Below, one piece after another: positions 25,126 through 34,115 of a DNA stretch of 64,000 nucleotides (positions are counted from its first letter, which is position 1; the number at the start of each line of letters is the position of its first letter). Source of the stretch: UBA1479 sp963976055 (lineage in GTDB: Bacteria > Pseudomonadota > Alphaproteobacteria > Rhodospirillales > Casp-alpha2); the NCBI GenBank assembly GCA_963976055.1, contig CAXBJB010000001.1:434001-498000 (forward strand). The letters are read 5' to 3'. Below the pieces are notes generated by a model. That model saw only the letters and a program-made list of their open reading frames with translations, did not search any database and was not told where the DNA came from. The position numbers and the translations under genes were made by a program.

Positions 25126-26671
25126 TCGGAAGCAACTCAACTGCGCCATCTACACACGGAAGTCCTCGGAGGAAGGTCTCGATCAGGAATTCAATTCCTT
25201 GGATGCTCAGAGAGAAGCTTGCGAGGCTTTCATTCAAAGCCAGAAGCACGAAGGCTGGCGTCTCCTGAAGGACCGCTACGACGACGGCGGCATCTCCGGC
25301 GGGACCATGGAGCGCCCGGGGCTCCAACGCCTGTTGCAAGATGTCGCAGCGGGGAAGGTCCAGGTCGTCGTGGTCTACAAGGTCGACCGGCTGACCCGCG
25401 CCTTGGCCGACTTCGCCAAGATCATCGAGACCTTCGATGACAATGGGGCGTCTTTCGTGTCCGTCACCCAGCAGTTCAACACGACGACGTCAATGGGCCG
25501 GTTGACCTTAAACGTGCTCCTCTCTTTCGCCCAGTTCGAGCGGGAGGTCACGGGCGAGCGCATCCGCGACAAAATCGCGGCGTCTAAGAAGAAGGGCATG
25601 TGGATGGGCGGCAACTTGCCTTTGGGATATGACAGCCCGGACCGGAAGCTGATCGTCAATCCGACCGAGGCGGAAACGGTCCGCCACATCTTCCGACGTT
25701 ATGCAGCGCTGAGGTCCGTGCGTTCCTTGAAGGCCGAACTCGATGCGGAAGGCATCGTCAATAAAGTGCGCGTTTCCAAAACCGGCCGAACGTCAGGCGG
25801 AAAACCATTCGGTCGTGGGGCGCTTTACCATCTTCTCCAGAACCGCATTTACATCGGTGAGATCACCCACAAGGACGAGAGCTATCCGGGCCAGCACGAT
25901 GTCATCATCGACAATGACCTCTGGGATGAGGTGCAGGTGACGCTGGAGTTCAACCGCGTCGAGCGCAAGCATGGCACCAATGCCAAGAACCCAAGTCTGC
26001 TGACCGGTATTCTGTTTGATGAAAAGGGTAACCGTCTGACGCCCAGCCACGCCGCCGGCAAAGCCGGTCGCCGCTACCGCTATTATATAAGTGCACCTGC
26101 TACGACTAAGACCAATGACGGCTCCCCACCGATCCGTCTCCCGGCCAAGGAAATCGAAAATGCCGTGCTGGCCGGACTAAGACGATACTTGTCCCAAGCC
26201 GGTGTGAAGCCGAACGACAAGGAATGCCTCGACCTTTTGCGGACGGGCGTGCGCCGCGTGACCTTGGCAGCAGAACAGATCGAAATTGACGTCGGAGACG
26301 AAGAGCTTCTAACCGTCCCCATCACGCAACGGCGTCGTGGTGTCGAGACCAAACTGGTTCTGGACCCCAATGCCTATTCACGCCCATCGTCGCCCGACCC
26401 CGCGCTGATTAAAGTCGTTGCGCGGGCATATCGATGGAACCGCATGCTGATCGATGGAGAAGCCTCGTCTCTCGAAGAGATCGCATCTAAGGAAAAACTG
26501 ACCAAAGCATATGTGGTTCGTATAATGAAGTTGGTCAGTTTGGCTCCAGACATAGTTGAGTCGATTGTCTGCGGCACTCATCCAGTCAATCTGACCGCTC
26601 AGAAACTTACGAGAGCAAAGAACTGGCCACGAGAGTGGGACAGGCAGCGGCAGCTGTTCGCGCACTTGTAG
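25115..26671 (+). CDS. Large serine recombinase
   Basis: 518 aa. Resolvase catalytic domain at residues 1-150: AIYTRKSSEEGLDQEFNS (nucleophile Ser in RKSS), YDDGGISGGTMERPGLQRL and VDRLTRALADF. A recombinase domain follows (LPLGYDSPDRKLIVNPTEA, near 172). A zinc-ribbon region is not obvious: only one Cys falls in the C-terminal half before residue 485. It cuts and rejoins DNA at attachment sites through a 5'-phosphoserine link. It probably moves the element that carries the terminase module; its att sites were not identified. CAGGAG precedes the ATG by 8 nt. Confidence 0.9.
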   Translation: MAADRKQLNCAIYTRKSSEEGLDQEFNSLDAQREACEAFIQSQKHEGWRLLKDRYDDGGISGGTMERPGLQRLLQDVAAGKVQVVVVYKVDRLTRALADFAKIIETFDDNGASFVSVTQQFNTTTSMGRLTLNVLLSFAQFEREVTGERIRDKIAASKKKGMWMGGNLPLGYDSPDRKLIVNPTEAETVRHIFRRYAALRSVRSLKAELDAEGIVNKVRVSKTGRTSGGKPFGRGALYHLLQNRIYIGEITHKDESYPGQHDVIIDNDLWDEVQVTLEFNRVERKHGTNAKNPSLLTGILFDEKGNRLTPSHAAGKAGRRYRYYISAPATTKTNDGSPPIRLPAKEIENAVLAGLRRYLSQAGVKPNDKECLDLLRTGVRRVTLAAEQIEIDVGDEELLTVPITQRRRGVETKLVLDPNAYSRPSSPDPALIKVVARAYRWNRMLIDGEASSLEEIASKEKLTKAYVVRIMKLVSLAPDIVESIVCGTHPVNLTAQKLTRAKNWPREWDRQRQLFAHL

Positions 26672-26728
26672 TCAAGCTGTCCGGGCCTAAATCTTTCCGG
26701 GAAATATTTCATATCAAGGAGTTTACAA

Positions 26729-27271
26729 GTGGAAGCTTTCGATCTGTTCTCTGCGCAGACTTTGGGGCATGTGGTGACCGGAGTTGTATCTGGAGTTATC
26801 GTCCTGTCCGTAAACCATTTTGTCGCCCATCGAAGAGAGGCGCGGCGATCGATCATTGAATATCAAGCAAAGGAACGCGAGTACCATCGAAGCGTCAGAA
26901 AGGTTTGTGAGAGAGTGTCTCTTTATGCTCAGGAAATCGTCGCATCGACTGAGCAGCTTGCTAGCAGAGGTCGAATAGAACCTACGTTGTTGTTCTTGCT
27001 TAGATTCAACTCGTCCGTGAAGACAGACTTAGATTCCGTTGCGCGAGACCCCAAACATATGCGGTCTGATATCTATCAGTCATTGGGGAACCTATATAGC
27101 GAGATTCGGAAAATTGAGAGCCTGATAAAAATTTTGGCCATTGGAAACAACCCTAATTCCGAAGAGCAAGAAGAAAACCTTGATCAAGTTCTAGAGCTTA
27201 AAAACGCGTATCAAAATGTGCAGAATATTGCAGTTTCAACAGCCCAGAATGCTATGGAATATGAAGAATGA
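26729..27271 (+). CDS. Hypothetical single-pass membrane protein with helical domain
   Basis: 180 aa, GTG start with AAGGAG about 8 nt upstream. A hydrophobic segment near residues 11-28 (GHVVTGVVSGVIVLSVNHF) is followed by a basic, coiled-coil-prone region to the end. A/T-rich compared with the recombinase gene upstream, suggesting a separate origin. No family recognised. It is the last gene of the island before tRNA-Ser. Confidence 0.6.
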   Translation: MEAFDLFSAQTLGHVVTGVVSGVIVLSVNHFVAHRREARRSIIEYQAKEREYHRSVRKVCERVSLYAQEIVASTEQLASRGRIEPTLLFLLRFNSSVKTDLDSVARDPKHMRSDIYQSLGNLYSEIRKIESLIKILAIGNNPNSEEQEENLDQVLELKNAYQNVQNIAVSTAQNAMEYEE

Positions 27272-27465
27272 GCATCGTAGACGATGGTCACACCATCCTG
27301 ACGGTAACCTAAAAACTGCCCACTAGAGACACTCCGCCTAAATCCCGGGAAAATCGGTGGAAATCGGTCTCTCACGCAGCGGAATGCGTGCTCACATGCC
27401 CGCAAGCCTCTGAATTATTTAGAATTCTCTAAGAGTCGTCGTGGACCGTCGTTTTGGCCCGGACG

Positions 27466-27558
<93 letters not shown>

Positions 27559-27654
27559 TAAAGCCCTGAAAAATTGCGTCTTTTCAGAAGCCCGGCGGCG
27601 TCCGCCAAGACGCCGCCCGATATGTCGAAACCAAATATGGTCCGGGAACGCCCC

Positions 27655-27682
27655 TTTATAGCCGCGAATTTTTCCCTGTCCA
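27655..27682 (-). promoter_or_regulatory. Candidate sigma-70 promoter for tRNA-Ser
   Basis: On the minus strand TGGACA (27682-27677), 16-nt spacer, TATAAA (27660-27655). It lies about 100 nt before the tRNA. Between them is a strong hairpin GGCGGCGTC/GACGCCGCC (about 27594-27617) of unknown role. Confidence 0.5.
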
Positions 27683-27792
27683 CTGGTTCGTCACAGGGGA
27701 TAGGTTGCGCGCCTCGTGGCGGGCGTCGCCGAGACGGCCGCCGGAGGCCGTCGAGGGCGCCGGAACGCCTGCGTTTCCGGGCGTTACGGCCA

Positions 27793-27820
27793 TTGACTTA
27801 TGGGATTTGGCGGCTATAGT
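27793..27820 (+). promoter_or_regulatory. Sigma-70-type promoter for rplU-rpmA
   Basis: TTGACT (27793-27798), 16-nt spacer, TATAGT (27815-27820), about 75 nt before rplU. With the divergent tRNA promoter it accounts for the 342-nt gap 27559-27900; nothing else was seen there. Confidence 0.75.
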
Positions 27821-27900
27821 GCCGCCCTTCTGCCGATCCATAACGGGCGGTGGAATTAAAATAACCAAACAAGATCAACAATTAATAGGGTTCTGAAACG

Positions 27901-28407
27901 ATGTACGCGGTTATCAAAACCGGCGGTAAGCAGTATCGAGTGACGTCGGGTGACGTCATTATCGTGGAAAAGCTGCTTGGCGAGCCGGGTGAAACGATTG
28001 AAGTTGGCCAGGTGATGATGCTGGGCGAAGAGGGCAAGGCCCCCACGTTCGGCACCCCCGTGGTCGAGAAGGCTGCCGTGTTCGCCGAAGTGCTGGAACA
28101 GCAGAAGGGCGACAAGGTTCTGATCTTCAAAAAGAAGCGGCGCCACAACTACCGCCGCCTCAAGGGCCATCGGCAGTTCGAGACGGTGCTGCGCATCGTC
28201 GACGTGAGCGCCACCGGCACCAAGCCGGCCGCGGCCAAGAAGGCGGCGCCGAAGAAGACCGACGCCGAACCCGCCGCCGACGCCAAGCCGGCGAAAAAGG
28301 AATCCAAGGCGGCCGCCGACAAGGCTGACGCCAAACCGGCCGCGAAAAAGCCCGCGGCCAAGAAGGCCCCCGCCAAGAAAGCCGCCCCCAAGAAGGGCGA
28401 GGAATAA
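27901..28407 (+). CDS. rplU: 50S ribosomal protein L21 with Lys/Ala-rich tail
   Basis: 168 aa. Residues 1-103 are canonical L21 (MYAVIKTGGKQYRV at the start; KKKRRHNYRRLKGHRQ near 75, the 23S rRNA-binding basic segment). Residues about 104-168 are a low-complexity Ala/Lys/Pro extension, frequent in alphaproteobacteria and not needed for the fold. First gene of the rplU-rpmA operon, 13 nt before rpmA, behind a clear promoter at 27793-27820. Codon use here returns to the GC-rich style of the core genome. Confidence 0.97.
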   Translation: MYAVIKTGGKQYRVTSGDVIIVEKLLGEPGETIEVGQVMMLGEEGKAPTFGTPVVEKAAVFAEVLEQQKGDKVLIFKKKRRHNYRRLKGHRQFETVLRIVDVSATGTKPAAAKKAAPKKTDAEPAADAKPAKKESKAAADKADAKPAAKKPAAKKAPAKKAAPKKGEE

Positions 28408-28420
28408 GGAGTAGTCACCG

Positions 28421-28678
28421 ATGGCACATAAGAAATCTGGTGGTAGTTCGCGCAACGGCCGCGATTCGGAAGGCCGCCGCCTGGGCTTGAAGAAGTCCGG
28501 CGGCCAGGCTGTCGAGCCCGGCAACATCATCGTGCGTCAGCGCGGCACCAAGTATCACCCCGGCGAAAACGTCGGCATCGGTAAGGATCACACGATCTTC
28601 GCCGTGGCCGAAGGCCGGGTGAAGTTCGCGACCAAGGCCAAGGGCCGCACCTACATTTCGGTGGAGCCGTCGGTCTGA
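28421..28678 (+). CDS. rpmA: 50S ribosomal protein L27
   Basis: 85 aa, MAHKKSGGSSRNGRDSEGRR at the N-terminus, whose tail reaches the peptidyl-transferase centre, then QAVEPGNIIVRQRGTKYHPG near 29. Full length for the family. It follows rplU by 13 nt and is followed by a strong intrinsic terminator. Confidence 0.97.
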   Translation: MAHKKSGGSSRNGRDSEGRRLGLKKSGGQAVEPGNIIVRQRGTKYHPGENVGIGKDHTIFAVAEGRVKFATKAKGRTYISVEPSV

Positions 28679-28712
28679 CGGACTGAACGGCCATTCGCGA
28701 CTTGAAATTCGC

Positions 28713-28742
28713 GGGGGAATGGCCAGCCATTCCCCCGTTTTT
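28713..28742 (+). terminator. Intrinsic terminator after rplU-rpmA
   Basis: GGGGGAATGGC (28713-28723), 2-nt loop, complement 28726-28736, then GTTTTT. An 11-bp GC-rich stem with a T run, 35 nt after the rpmA stop. Confidence 0.9.
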
Positions 28743-28783
28743 CATGTCTGCGGTAAGGCGGCGATAAGGTGTAGGTTCTCGCA

Positions 28784-29839
28784 ATGAAATTTCTGGATGA
28801 AGCGAAGGTATTCGTGAAAAGCGGCGACGGCGGCAGCGGCTGCATGTCGTTCCGGCGCGAGAAGTATATCGAGTTCGGCGGCCCCGACGGCGGCGACGGC
28901 GGGCGCGGCGGCGACGTCATCATCGAATGCGCCGACGGCCTGAACACGCTGATCGATTTCCGCTATCAGCAGCATTTCAAGGCCGGGCGCGGCAACCACG
29001 GCATGGGCAAGAACCGCACCGGCGCCGGCGGCAAGGACATTACATTGAAGGTCCCCGTCGGCACGCAAATCCTGGACGACGACAAGGAAACCGTTCTGGC
29101 CGACATGACCCGCGTCGGCCAGCGCATCATCCTGCTGAAGGGCGGCGACGGCGGGCTCGGCAATGCGCGGTTCAAGACCTCGACCAATCAGGCCCCGCGC
29201 AAGACCATCCCCGGCTTTCCCGGCGAGGAACGCTGGATCTGGCTGCGCCTGAAACTGATCGCCGACGCCGGCCTGGTCGGCCTGCCCAACGCGGGCAAGT
29301 CGACCTTCCTGGCGGCCTCGTCGCGGGCTAAGCCGAAGATCGCCGACTATCCCTTCACCACCCTGCATCCGAACCTGGGCGTGGTCATGGTCGACCAATG
29401 GTCCTTCGTGCTGGCCGACATCCCCGGCCTGATCGAGGGGGCCAGCGAGGGGGCGGGCCTGGGCACGCGCTTCCTCGGTCATGTCGAGCGCTGCCGCGTG
29501 CTGCTGCATCTGGTCGACGGCACCCAGGAAGACGTGGCGGCGGCCTACCGGCAGGTGCGCCATGAAATGAAGGCCTACGGCGGCGGCCTGGCCGACAAGA
29601 CCGAAATTGTGGCCCTCAATAAATGCGACGCCCTCACCGACGACGAGATCAAGGAACAGCGCAAGAAGCTGGCCCGGGCGGCTAGGTGCAAGATGGCCGA
29701 CGTGATGGTGGTGTCCGGCGTGTCCGGCAAGGGCGTGCCCGAGGTGCTGCGCGCCCTGGTCGCCGAGATCGGCGGCGCCCAGGTTGCCGAGAAAGCCGCC
29801 GAAGCGGGACCGGCGGAGGAGGAGGCCTGGCGGCCATGA
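28784..29839 (+). CDS. obgE: GTPase Obg/CgtA
   Basis: 351-aa ribosome-assembly GTPase. The N-terminal Obg fold (1-158) is rich in Gly: SGDGGSGCMSFRREKYIEFG and GGDGGRGGDVI. The G domain has GLPNAGKSTFLAASSRAKP near 165 (P loop), FTTLHPNLG near 190, DIPGLIEGA near 210 and NKCD near 283. It lacks the C-terminal OCT domain of some Gram-positive forms. Lies next to rplU-rpmA as in most proteobacteria; its stop overlaps the proB start (ATGA). Confidence 0.96.
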   Translation: MKFLDEAKVFVKSGDGGSGCMSFRREKYIEFGGPDGGDGGRGGDVIIECADGLNTLIDFRYQQHFKAGRGNHGMGKNRTGAGGKDITLKVPVGTQILDDDKETVLADMTRVGQRIILLKGGDGGLGNARFKTSTNQAPRKTIPGFPGEERWIWLRLKLIADAGLVGLPNAGKSTFLAASSRAKPKIADYPFTTLHPNLGVVMVDQWSFVLADIPGLIEGASEGAGLGTRFLGHVERCRVLLHLVDGTQEDVAAAYRQVRHEMKAYGGGLADKTEIVALNKCDALTDDEIKEQRKKLARAARCKMADVMVVSGVSGKGVPEVLRALVAEIGGAQVAEKAAEAGPAEEEAWRP

Positions 29840-30963
29840 CCGGGACTCCCGCCCTGGCGGACGGCACGCGGGTCATCGTCAAGATCGGCTCGGCCCTCTT
29901 GGTCGATAAGGAACGCGGCACCGTCAAGCGCGCCTGGCTGGAAACCCTGGGCGCCGACATCATGAGCCTGCGCGAGCGCGGGCACGAGGTCGTCATCGTG
30001 TCCTCCGGCGCCATCGCCATCGGTCGCCGCCACTTGGGCTTGCCCGTGCGCGGCAAGTTGAAGCTGGAGGAAAGTCAGGCCGCCGCCGCCGCCGGCATGG
30101 TGCGCCTGGCCCATGCCTATCAGGAAGTCCTGGGCGTCTACGACGTGACGGTGGCGCAGGTGCTGCTGACCCTGGACGACAGCGAAAACCGCCGCCGCTA
30201 CCTCAACGCGCGCAACACCATCGACCAGATCATCCGTCTGGGCGCCGTGCCGCTGATCAACGAGAACGACACCGTGGCGACGGACGAAATCCGCTTCGGC
30301 GACAACGACCGCCTGGCCGCGCGCGTGGCCGCCATGGTGTCCGCCGACACGCTGGTGCTGCTGTCGTCGTCGGACGGGCTGTACGAAAGCGACCCGAGCC
30401 AAAATCCCGACGCGGTCCATGTGCCCCTGGTGACGGGCGGCATCACGCCCGAGATCGAGGCCATGGCCGGGGTCAAGATGACCGACGATGGATCGGGCGG
30501 CATGGTCACCAAACTGGTCGCCGCGCGCATGGCCATGGCCGCCGGCTGCCGCATGGTGATCGCCAATGGCCTGGATGACCACCCGCTTGCCCGCATGGAA
30601 TCCGGCGGCCGGGTGACCTGGTTCCTGCCCGAGGCTTCGCCGTTGACGGCGCGCAAGCAGTGGATTTCCGGATCGTTGAAGCCCGGCGGCGCCGTGGTCG
30701 TCGACGACGGGGCGGGCCGGGCGCTGGCCCAGGGCAAGAGCCTGCTGCCGGCGGGCGTGGTGAAGGTCGAGGGCCGGTTCGAGCGCGGCGACGCGGTGAC
30801 CGTGAAGACCCAGGCGGGCGACCACCTGGGGCGCGGGCTGGTCGCCTATTCGGCGGCCGACGCGCGGCGCATCCTGGGCGCAAAATCGAAGGAAATCGAG
30901 GCCATCCTGGGTTATCGTGGCCGCGACGAGATGATCCACCGCGACGATCTGGTGCTGGATTGA
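29836..30963 (+). CDS. proB: Glutamate 5-kinase
   Basis: 375 aa; first step of proline synthesis (glutamate + ATP to glutamyl-5-phosphate). Kinase domain: RVIVKIGSALLVD near residue 11, VIVSSGAIAIGRRHLG near 48, LINENDTVATDEIRFGDND near 133 and DDGSGGMVTKLVAA near 215. A PUA domain at about 280-360 is normal for the long form (SLLPAGVVKVEGRFERGD). The start overlaps the obgE stop (ATGA). proA follows. Confidence 0.96.
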   Translation: MTGTPALADGTRVIVKIGSALLVDKERGTVKRAWLETLGADIMSLRERGHEVVIVSSGAIAIGRRHLGLPVRGKLKLEESQAAAAAGMVRLAHAYQEVLGVYDVTVAQVLLTLDDSENRRRYLNARNTIDQIIRLGAVPLINENDTVATDEIRFGDNDRLAARVAAMVSADTLVLLSSSDGLYESDPSQNPDAVHVPLVTGGITPEIEAMAGVKMTDDGSGGMVTKLVAARMAMAAGCRMVIANGLDDHPLARMESGGRVTWFLPEASPLTARKQWISGSLKPGGAVVVDDGAGRALAQGKSLLPAGVVKVEGRFERGDAVTVKTQAGDHLGRGLVAYSAADARRILGAKSKEIEAILGYRGRDEMIHRDDLVLD

Positions 30964-31004
30964 TGCCCGCCAGACCCCATATCGTTGCTGGTGAGGAGAG
31001 GACG

Positions 31005-32276
31005 ATGACGAACGAAACCGCCGATATTCCCATGATGATGGCCGAGATCGGCCGCCGCGCCCGCGCCGCCCAGGCGAAGCTGGCCGTGGCGCCGCGCGTC
31101 GCCAAGGACAAGGCATTGACCGAGGCCGCCGCCAGCCTGCGCCGGCGCCAGAACCATATCCTGTCGGAAAACGCCAAGGACATGGCGGGGGGCGAGGCCA
31201 AGGGGCTGACCAAGGCCCTGCTCGACCGTCTGCTGTTGAACGAGGACCGGGTCGAGGCCATGGCCCGCGGGCTGGAGGACATCGCCAAGCTTGACGATCC
31301 CGTCGGCACGACGCTGGCCGAATGGGACCGGCCCAACGGCCTGCATATCGAACGCCGGCGCGTGCCGCTCGGTGTCATCGGGGTGATCTATGAATCGCGG
31401 CCCAACGTGACGGCGGACGCGGGTGGGCTGTGCCTGAAGGCGGGCAATGCCTCGATCCTGCGCGGCGGTTCGGAAAGCTTCCATTCCTCGGCGGCGATCC
31501 TGGACAGCCTGCGCGAAGGCCTGAAGGCCGCCAGCCTGCCCGAAGACGCGATCCAGACCGTGCCGACCCGCGATCGCGCCGCCGTCGGTGAGATGCTGCG
31601 CATGACCGACTACATCGACGTCATCGTGCCGCGCGGCGGCAAGTCCCTGATCGAACGCGTCATCCAGGAAAGCAAGGTGCCCCTGTTCCAGCATCTGGAA
31701 GGGCTCTGCCATTCCTACGTCAACAAGGCCGCCGACCCGGCCATGGCCCGCGACGTGGTGGTCAACGCCAAGATGCGGCGCACGGGCATCTGCGGGGCGA
31801 CGGAAAACATCCTGGTCGATCGTGACGCGGCGGACGTTCTGCTGCCCGGCATCCTGGACGGCCTGATTCAGGCCGGCTGCGAGGTGCGCGGCGACGCCGA
31901 CGTGCAGAAGATGGACGCCCGCGTGGTGCCGGCGACGGACGAAGACTGGGACACGGAATACCTGGACAGCATCGTCGCCGTGAAACTGGTCGACGATATC
32001 GACGACGCCATCCGCTTCATCGGCACCCACGGCTCCGACCATACGGACGCCATCATCACGGGCGACCCGGCGGCGGCGGAAAAGTTCATCAACGAGGTCG
32101 ACAGCGCCATCGTGCTGGTCAATGCCTCGACCCAGTTCGCCGACGGCGGCGAATTCGGCATGGGGGCGGAGATCGGCATTTCCACCGGGAAGCTGCATGC
32201 CCGCGGGCCGGTCGGGGTCGAACAGCTGACCAGCTTCAAGTACATCGTCCGCGGCGCCGGCCAGGTCCGGCCGTAG
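31005..32276 (+). CDS. proA: Glutamate-5-semialdehyde dehydrogenase (gamma-glutamyl phosphate reductase)
   Basis: 423 aa; second step of proline synthesis, NADPH-dependent reduction of glutamyl-5-phosphate. Seen: VIYESRPNVTADAGGLCLK near residue 127, RGGSESFHSS near 152, and the active-site Cys in MRRTGICGATENILVD near 263. ATG at 31005 is chosen for its ribosome site (GAGGAGAGG at 30993-31001) and the usual N-terminus; an in-frame ATG at 30963 overlapping the proB stop would add 14 residues. Confidence 0.95.
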   Translation: MTNETADIPMMMAEIGRRARAAQAKLAVAPRVAKDKALTEAAASLRRRQNHILSENAKDMAGGEAKGLTKALLDRLLLNEDRVEAMARGLEDIAKLDDPVGTTLAEWDRPNGLHIERRRVPLGVIGVIYESRPNVTADAGGLCLKAGNASILRGGSESFHSSAAILDSLREGLKAASLPEDAIQTVPTRDRAAVGEMLRMTDYIDVIVPRGGKSLIERVIQESKVPLFQHLEGLCHSYVNKAADPAMARDVVVNAKMRRTGICGATENILVDRDAADVLLPGILDGLIQAGCEVRGDADVQKMDARVVPATDEDWDTEYLDSIVAVKLVDDIDDAIRFIGTHGSDHTDAIITGDPAAAEKFINEVDSAIVLVNASTQFADGGEFGMGAEIGISTGKLHARGPVGVEQLTSFKYIVRGAGQVRP

Positions 32277-32312
32277 CTCCCTCATCACCCCTGACCCCCA
32301 GGCGGGCCCCCC

Positions 32313-32909
32313 TTGAAACGGCATCTTCGGCGCATCGGCATTCTGGGCGGGTCCTTCAACCCCGCCCACCAGGGCCACCGGCACATCAGCCTGCAGGCGC
32401 TCAAGCGGCTCCGGCTGGACGAGGTGTGGTGGCTGGTGTCGCCGCAGAACCCGTTGAAGCCCCAGGTCGGCATGGCGCCCTTCGAGGCGCGAATCGACAG
32501 TGCCAAAACGGTCGCCGACCATCCCCGCATCCGGGTCACGGATGTGGAAAAGGGCCTGGGCACCACCTATACGGCGGAAACCTTGGCCAGACTGGTCCGG
32601 CGATTCCCAAATCACCGGTTTGTCTGGCTTATGGGGGCCGACAACCTGGCGCAGATTTCCCGCTGGAATCGCTGGACACGCATCTTTCAAACCGTGCCCG
32701 TTGCGGTTTTCGACCGTCCTACCTATTCTTTAGGGGCGTTGTCGGGCAGGGCAGCGCGCCGGTTCCACCGGGAACGCATCAAGGAATCCCGGGCGGGTCG
32801 GCTGGCCGACATGCGTCCTCCGGCGTGGGTCTTCCTTCATACGCCCTTGAACGCGACCTCGGCCACGGCGCTCCGGGCGCGGGGCATGTTCCGGCGTCCA
32901 GGCGGTTAA
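32313..32909 (+). CDS. nadD: Nicotinate-nucleotide adenylyltransferase
   Basis: 198 aa; NaMN + ATP to NaAD in NAD synthesis. Start appears to be TTG at 32313 (no ATG upstream in frame). Motifs: IGILGGSFNPAHQGHRHIS near residue 8 (HxGH of nucleotidyltransferases), WLMGADNLAQISRWNRW near 104 and NATSATALRARG near 179 (ISSTxIR-like). Located between proBA and rsfS, the usual alphaproteobacterial order. Confidence 0.93.
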   Translation: MKRHLRRIGILGGSFNPAHQGHRHISLQALKRLRLDEVWWLVSPQNPLKPQVGMAPFEARIDSAKTVADHPRIRVTDVEKGLGTTYTAETLARLVRRFPNHRFVWLMGADNLAQISRWNRWTRIFQTVPVAVFDRPTYSLGALSGRAARRFHRERIKESRAGRLADMRPPAWVFLHTPLNATSATALRARGMFRRPGG

Positions 32910-32939
32910 CAAGACCGCCGGCAAGGTTGCCGACGGTTC

Positions 32940-33344
32940 GTGCAACGAACGAAAAGGAAAAAGGCCATACCAAAAGCGAAACCGATGCCCCTCACCGGCG
33001 ATGACGTCTTGAAGCTGGTGACCGCATCCCTGGATGACGACAAGGCACTGGACCTGGCCGTCATCGACCTTCACGGCAAGACCGACATCGCGGATCACAT
33101 GGTCATTGCCAGCGGCACATCCGAGCGCCAAGTGGGCGCCATGGCCGACCACCTTCGGGAAAAACTCAAACAGAACGGGTTGAAGGGCATCAATGTCGAG
33201 GGCCTGACGCAGTGCGACTGGGTCCTGATCGACGCCGGCGATGTCATCGTGCACTTGTTCCGTCCCGAAGTGCGGCAGTTCTACGGCCTGGAAAAGCTGT
33301 GGTCCGGCGCGCCGGTCCAGGAAGCCGCCGCGGCGCCGGCCTGA
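32940..33344 (+). CDS. rsfS: Ribosomal silencing factor RsfS
   Basis: 134 aa with GTG start at 32940; an in-frame ATG at 32985 (MPLTGDD) is an alternative that removes a basic 15-residue leader. The protein binds L14 and blocks subunit joining. Family blocks: KALDLAVIDLHGKTDIADHM near residue 36 and the C-terminal CDWVLIDAGDVIVHLFRPEV near 92 followed by RQFYGLEKLW. Confidence 0.93.
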   Translation: MQRTKRKKAIPKAKPMPLTGDDVLKLVTASLDDDKALDLAVIDLHGKTDIADHMVIASGTSERQVGAMADHLREKLKQNGLKGINVEGLTQCDWVLIDAGDVIVHLFRPEVRQFYGLEKLWSGAPVQEAAAAPA

Positions 33345-33502
33345 TATAAAGGCCGGCCGCCAAGACCCGGTTCCCCGGCATAACGCCGGCGGGGCTCAGG
33401 GAACGACGTATATCCGACGACAGTCCCGCTTTCGTCACAGGAAGGCGGGCTGTTTCAGACGGTCTTGTTCGCACGGCCGTCAAATCACGCTAATCTCTCG
33501 CC

Positions 33503-33961
33503 ATGCGCATCGCCATCATCGCCGTGGGCCGCCGCAAGAAAGGCCCCGAACAGGATTTGTTCGACCAGTACAAGGCGCGCCTGCCCTGGCCGCTGGACCT
33601 CAAGCTGATTGAGGAGAAAAAGCCGCTTTCCGGCGACGCCCTGAAGACGCGGGAGGCGGAATTGCTGCTGGCGGCATGCCCCGACGGGGCGACCCTGGTG
33701 GCGCTGGACGAACGCGGCACCTCGGACGCCAGCCCGAAATTCGCCGAACGCCTGGGTGCATGGCGCGACGGCGGCGTGCGCGACCTTGTGTTCCTGATCG
33801 GCGGCGCCGACGGTCTGGCCGCCGACCTGCGCAAACGCGCCGATTTCGTGATGTCCCTGGGGGCTCAGACCTGGCCGCATCAACTGGTCCCGGCCCTGCT
33901 TGCCGAACAGCTTTACCGGGGCCATGCGATCCTCACCGGCCATCCCTATCACCGGGTCTGA
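33503..33961 (+). CDS. rlmH: 23S rRNA (pseudouridine1915-N3)-methyltransferase RlmH
   Basis: 152-aa SPOUT methyltransferase. Seen: MRIAIIAVGRRKKGPEQDLF at the start, VFLIGGADGLAADLR near 99 (AdoMet knot) and the C-terminus EQLYRGHAILTGHPYHRV ending with the conserved YHR. The 158-nt gap before it holds only short GC-rich repeats. It follows rsfS as in most bacteria. Confidence 0.95.
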   Translation: MRIAIIAVGRRKKGPEQDLFDQYKARLPWPLDLKLIEEKKPLSGDALKTREAELLLAACPDGATLVALDERGTSDASPKFAERLGAWRDGGVRDLVFLIGGADGLAADLRKRADFVMSLGAQTWPHQLVPALLAEQLYRGHAILTGHPYHRV

Positions 33962-34115
33962 GCGTTGGTTCCCCCGTGGGGCGAGCCGCGCGCCAAGGCT
34001 ACCATCCGGCGCGATCCTCTGGTAAAAGACGGCCTGAGGATCGGCGCCATTGATGGCGGGCCGAAGACACCCCATTTCAGCACCCCAATGCCTGTTTATC
34101 GTTAAGAAGAACGCC

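Noticed and set aside
21032..26671. Complete prophage
   Set aside because: Only terminase-side genes are present; no portal, capsid, tail or lysis genes between the terminase and the recombinase.
30912..32690. A long minus-strand frame (592 codons) opposite proA/nadD
   Set aside because: Antisense to two clear housekeeping genes; typical of GC-rich DNA. The same applies to long frames at 43634-46006, 40453-42567 and 48973-51081.
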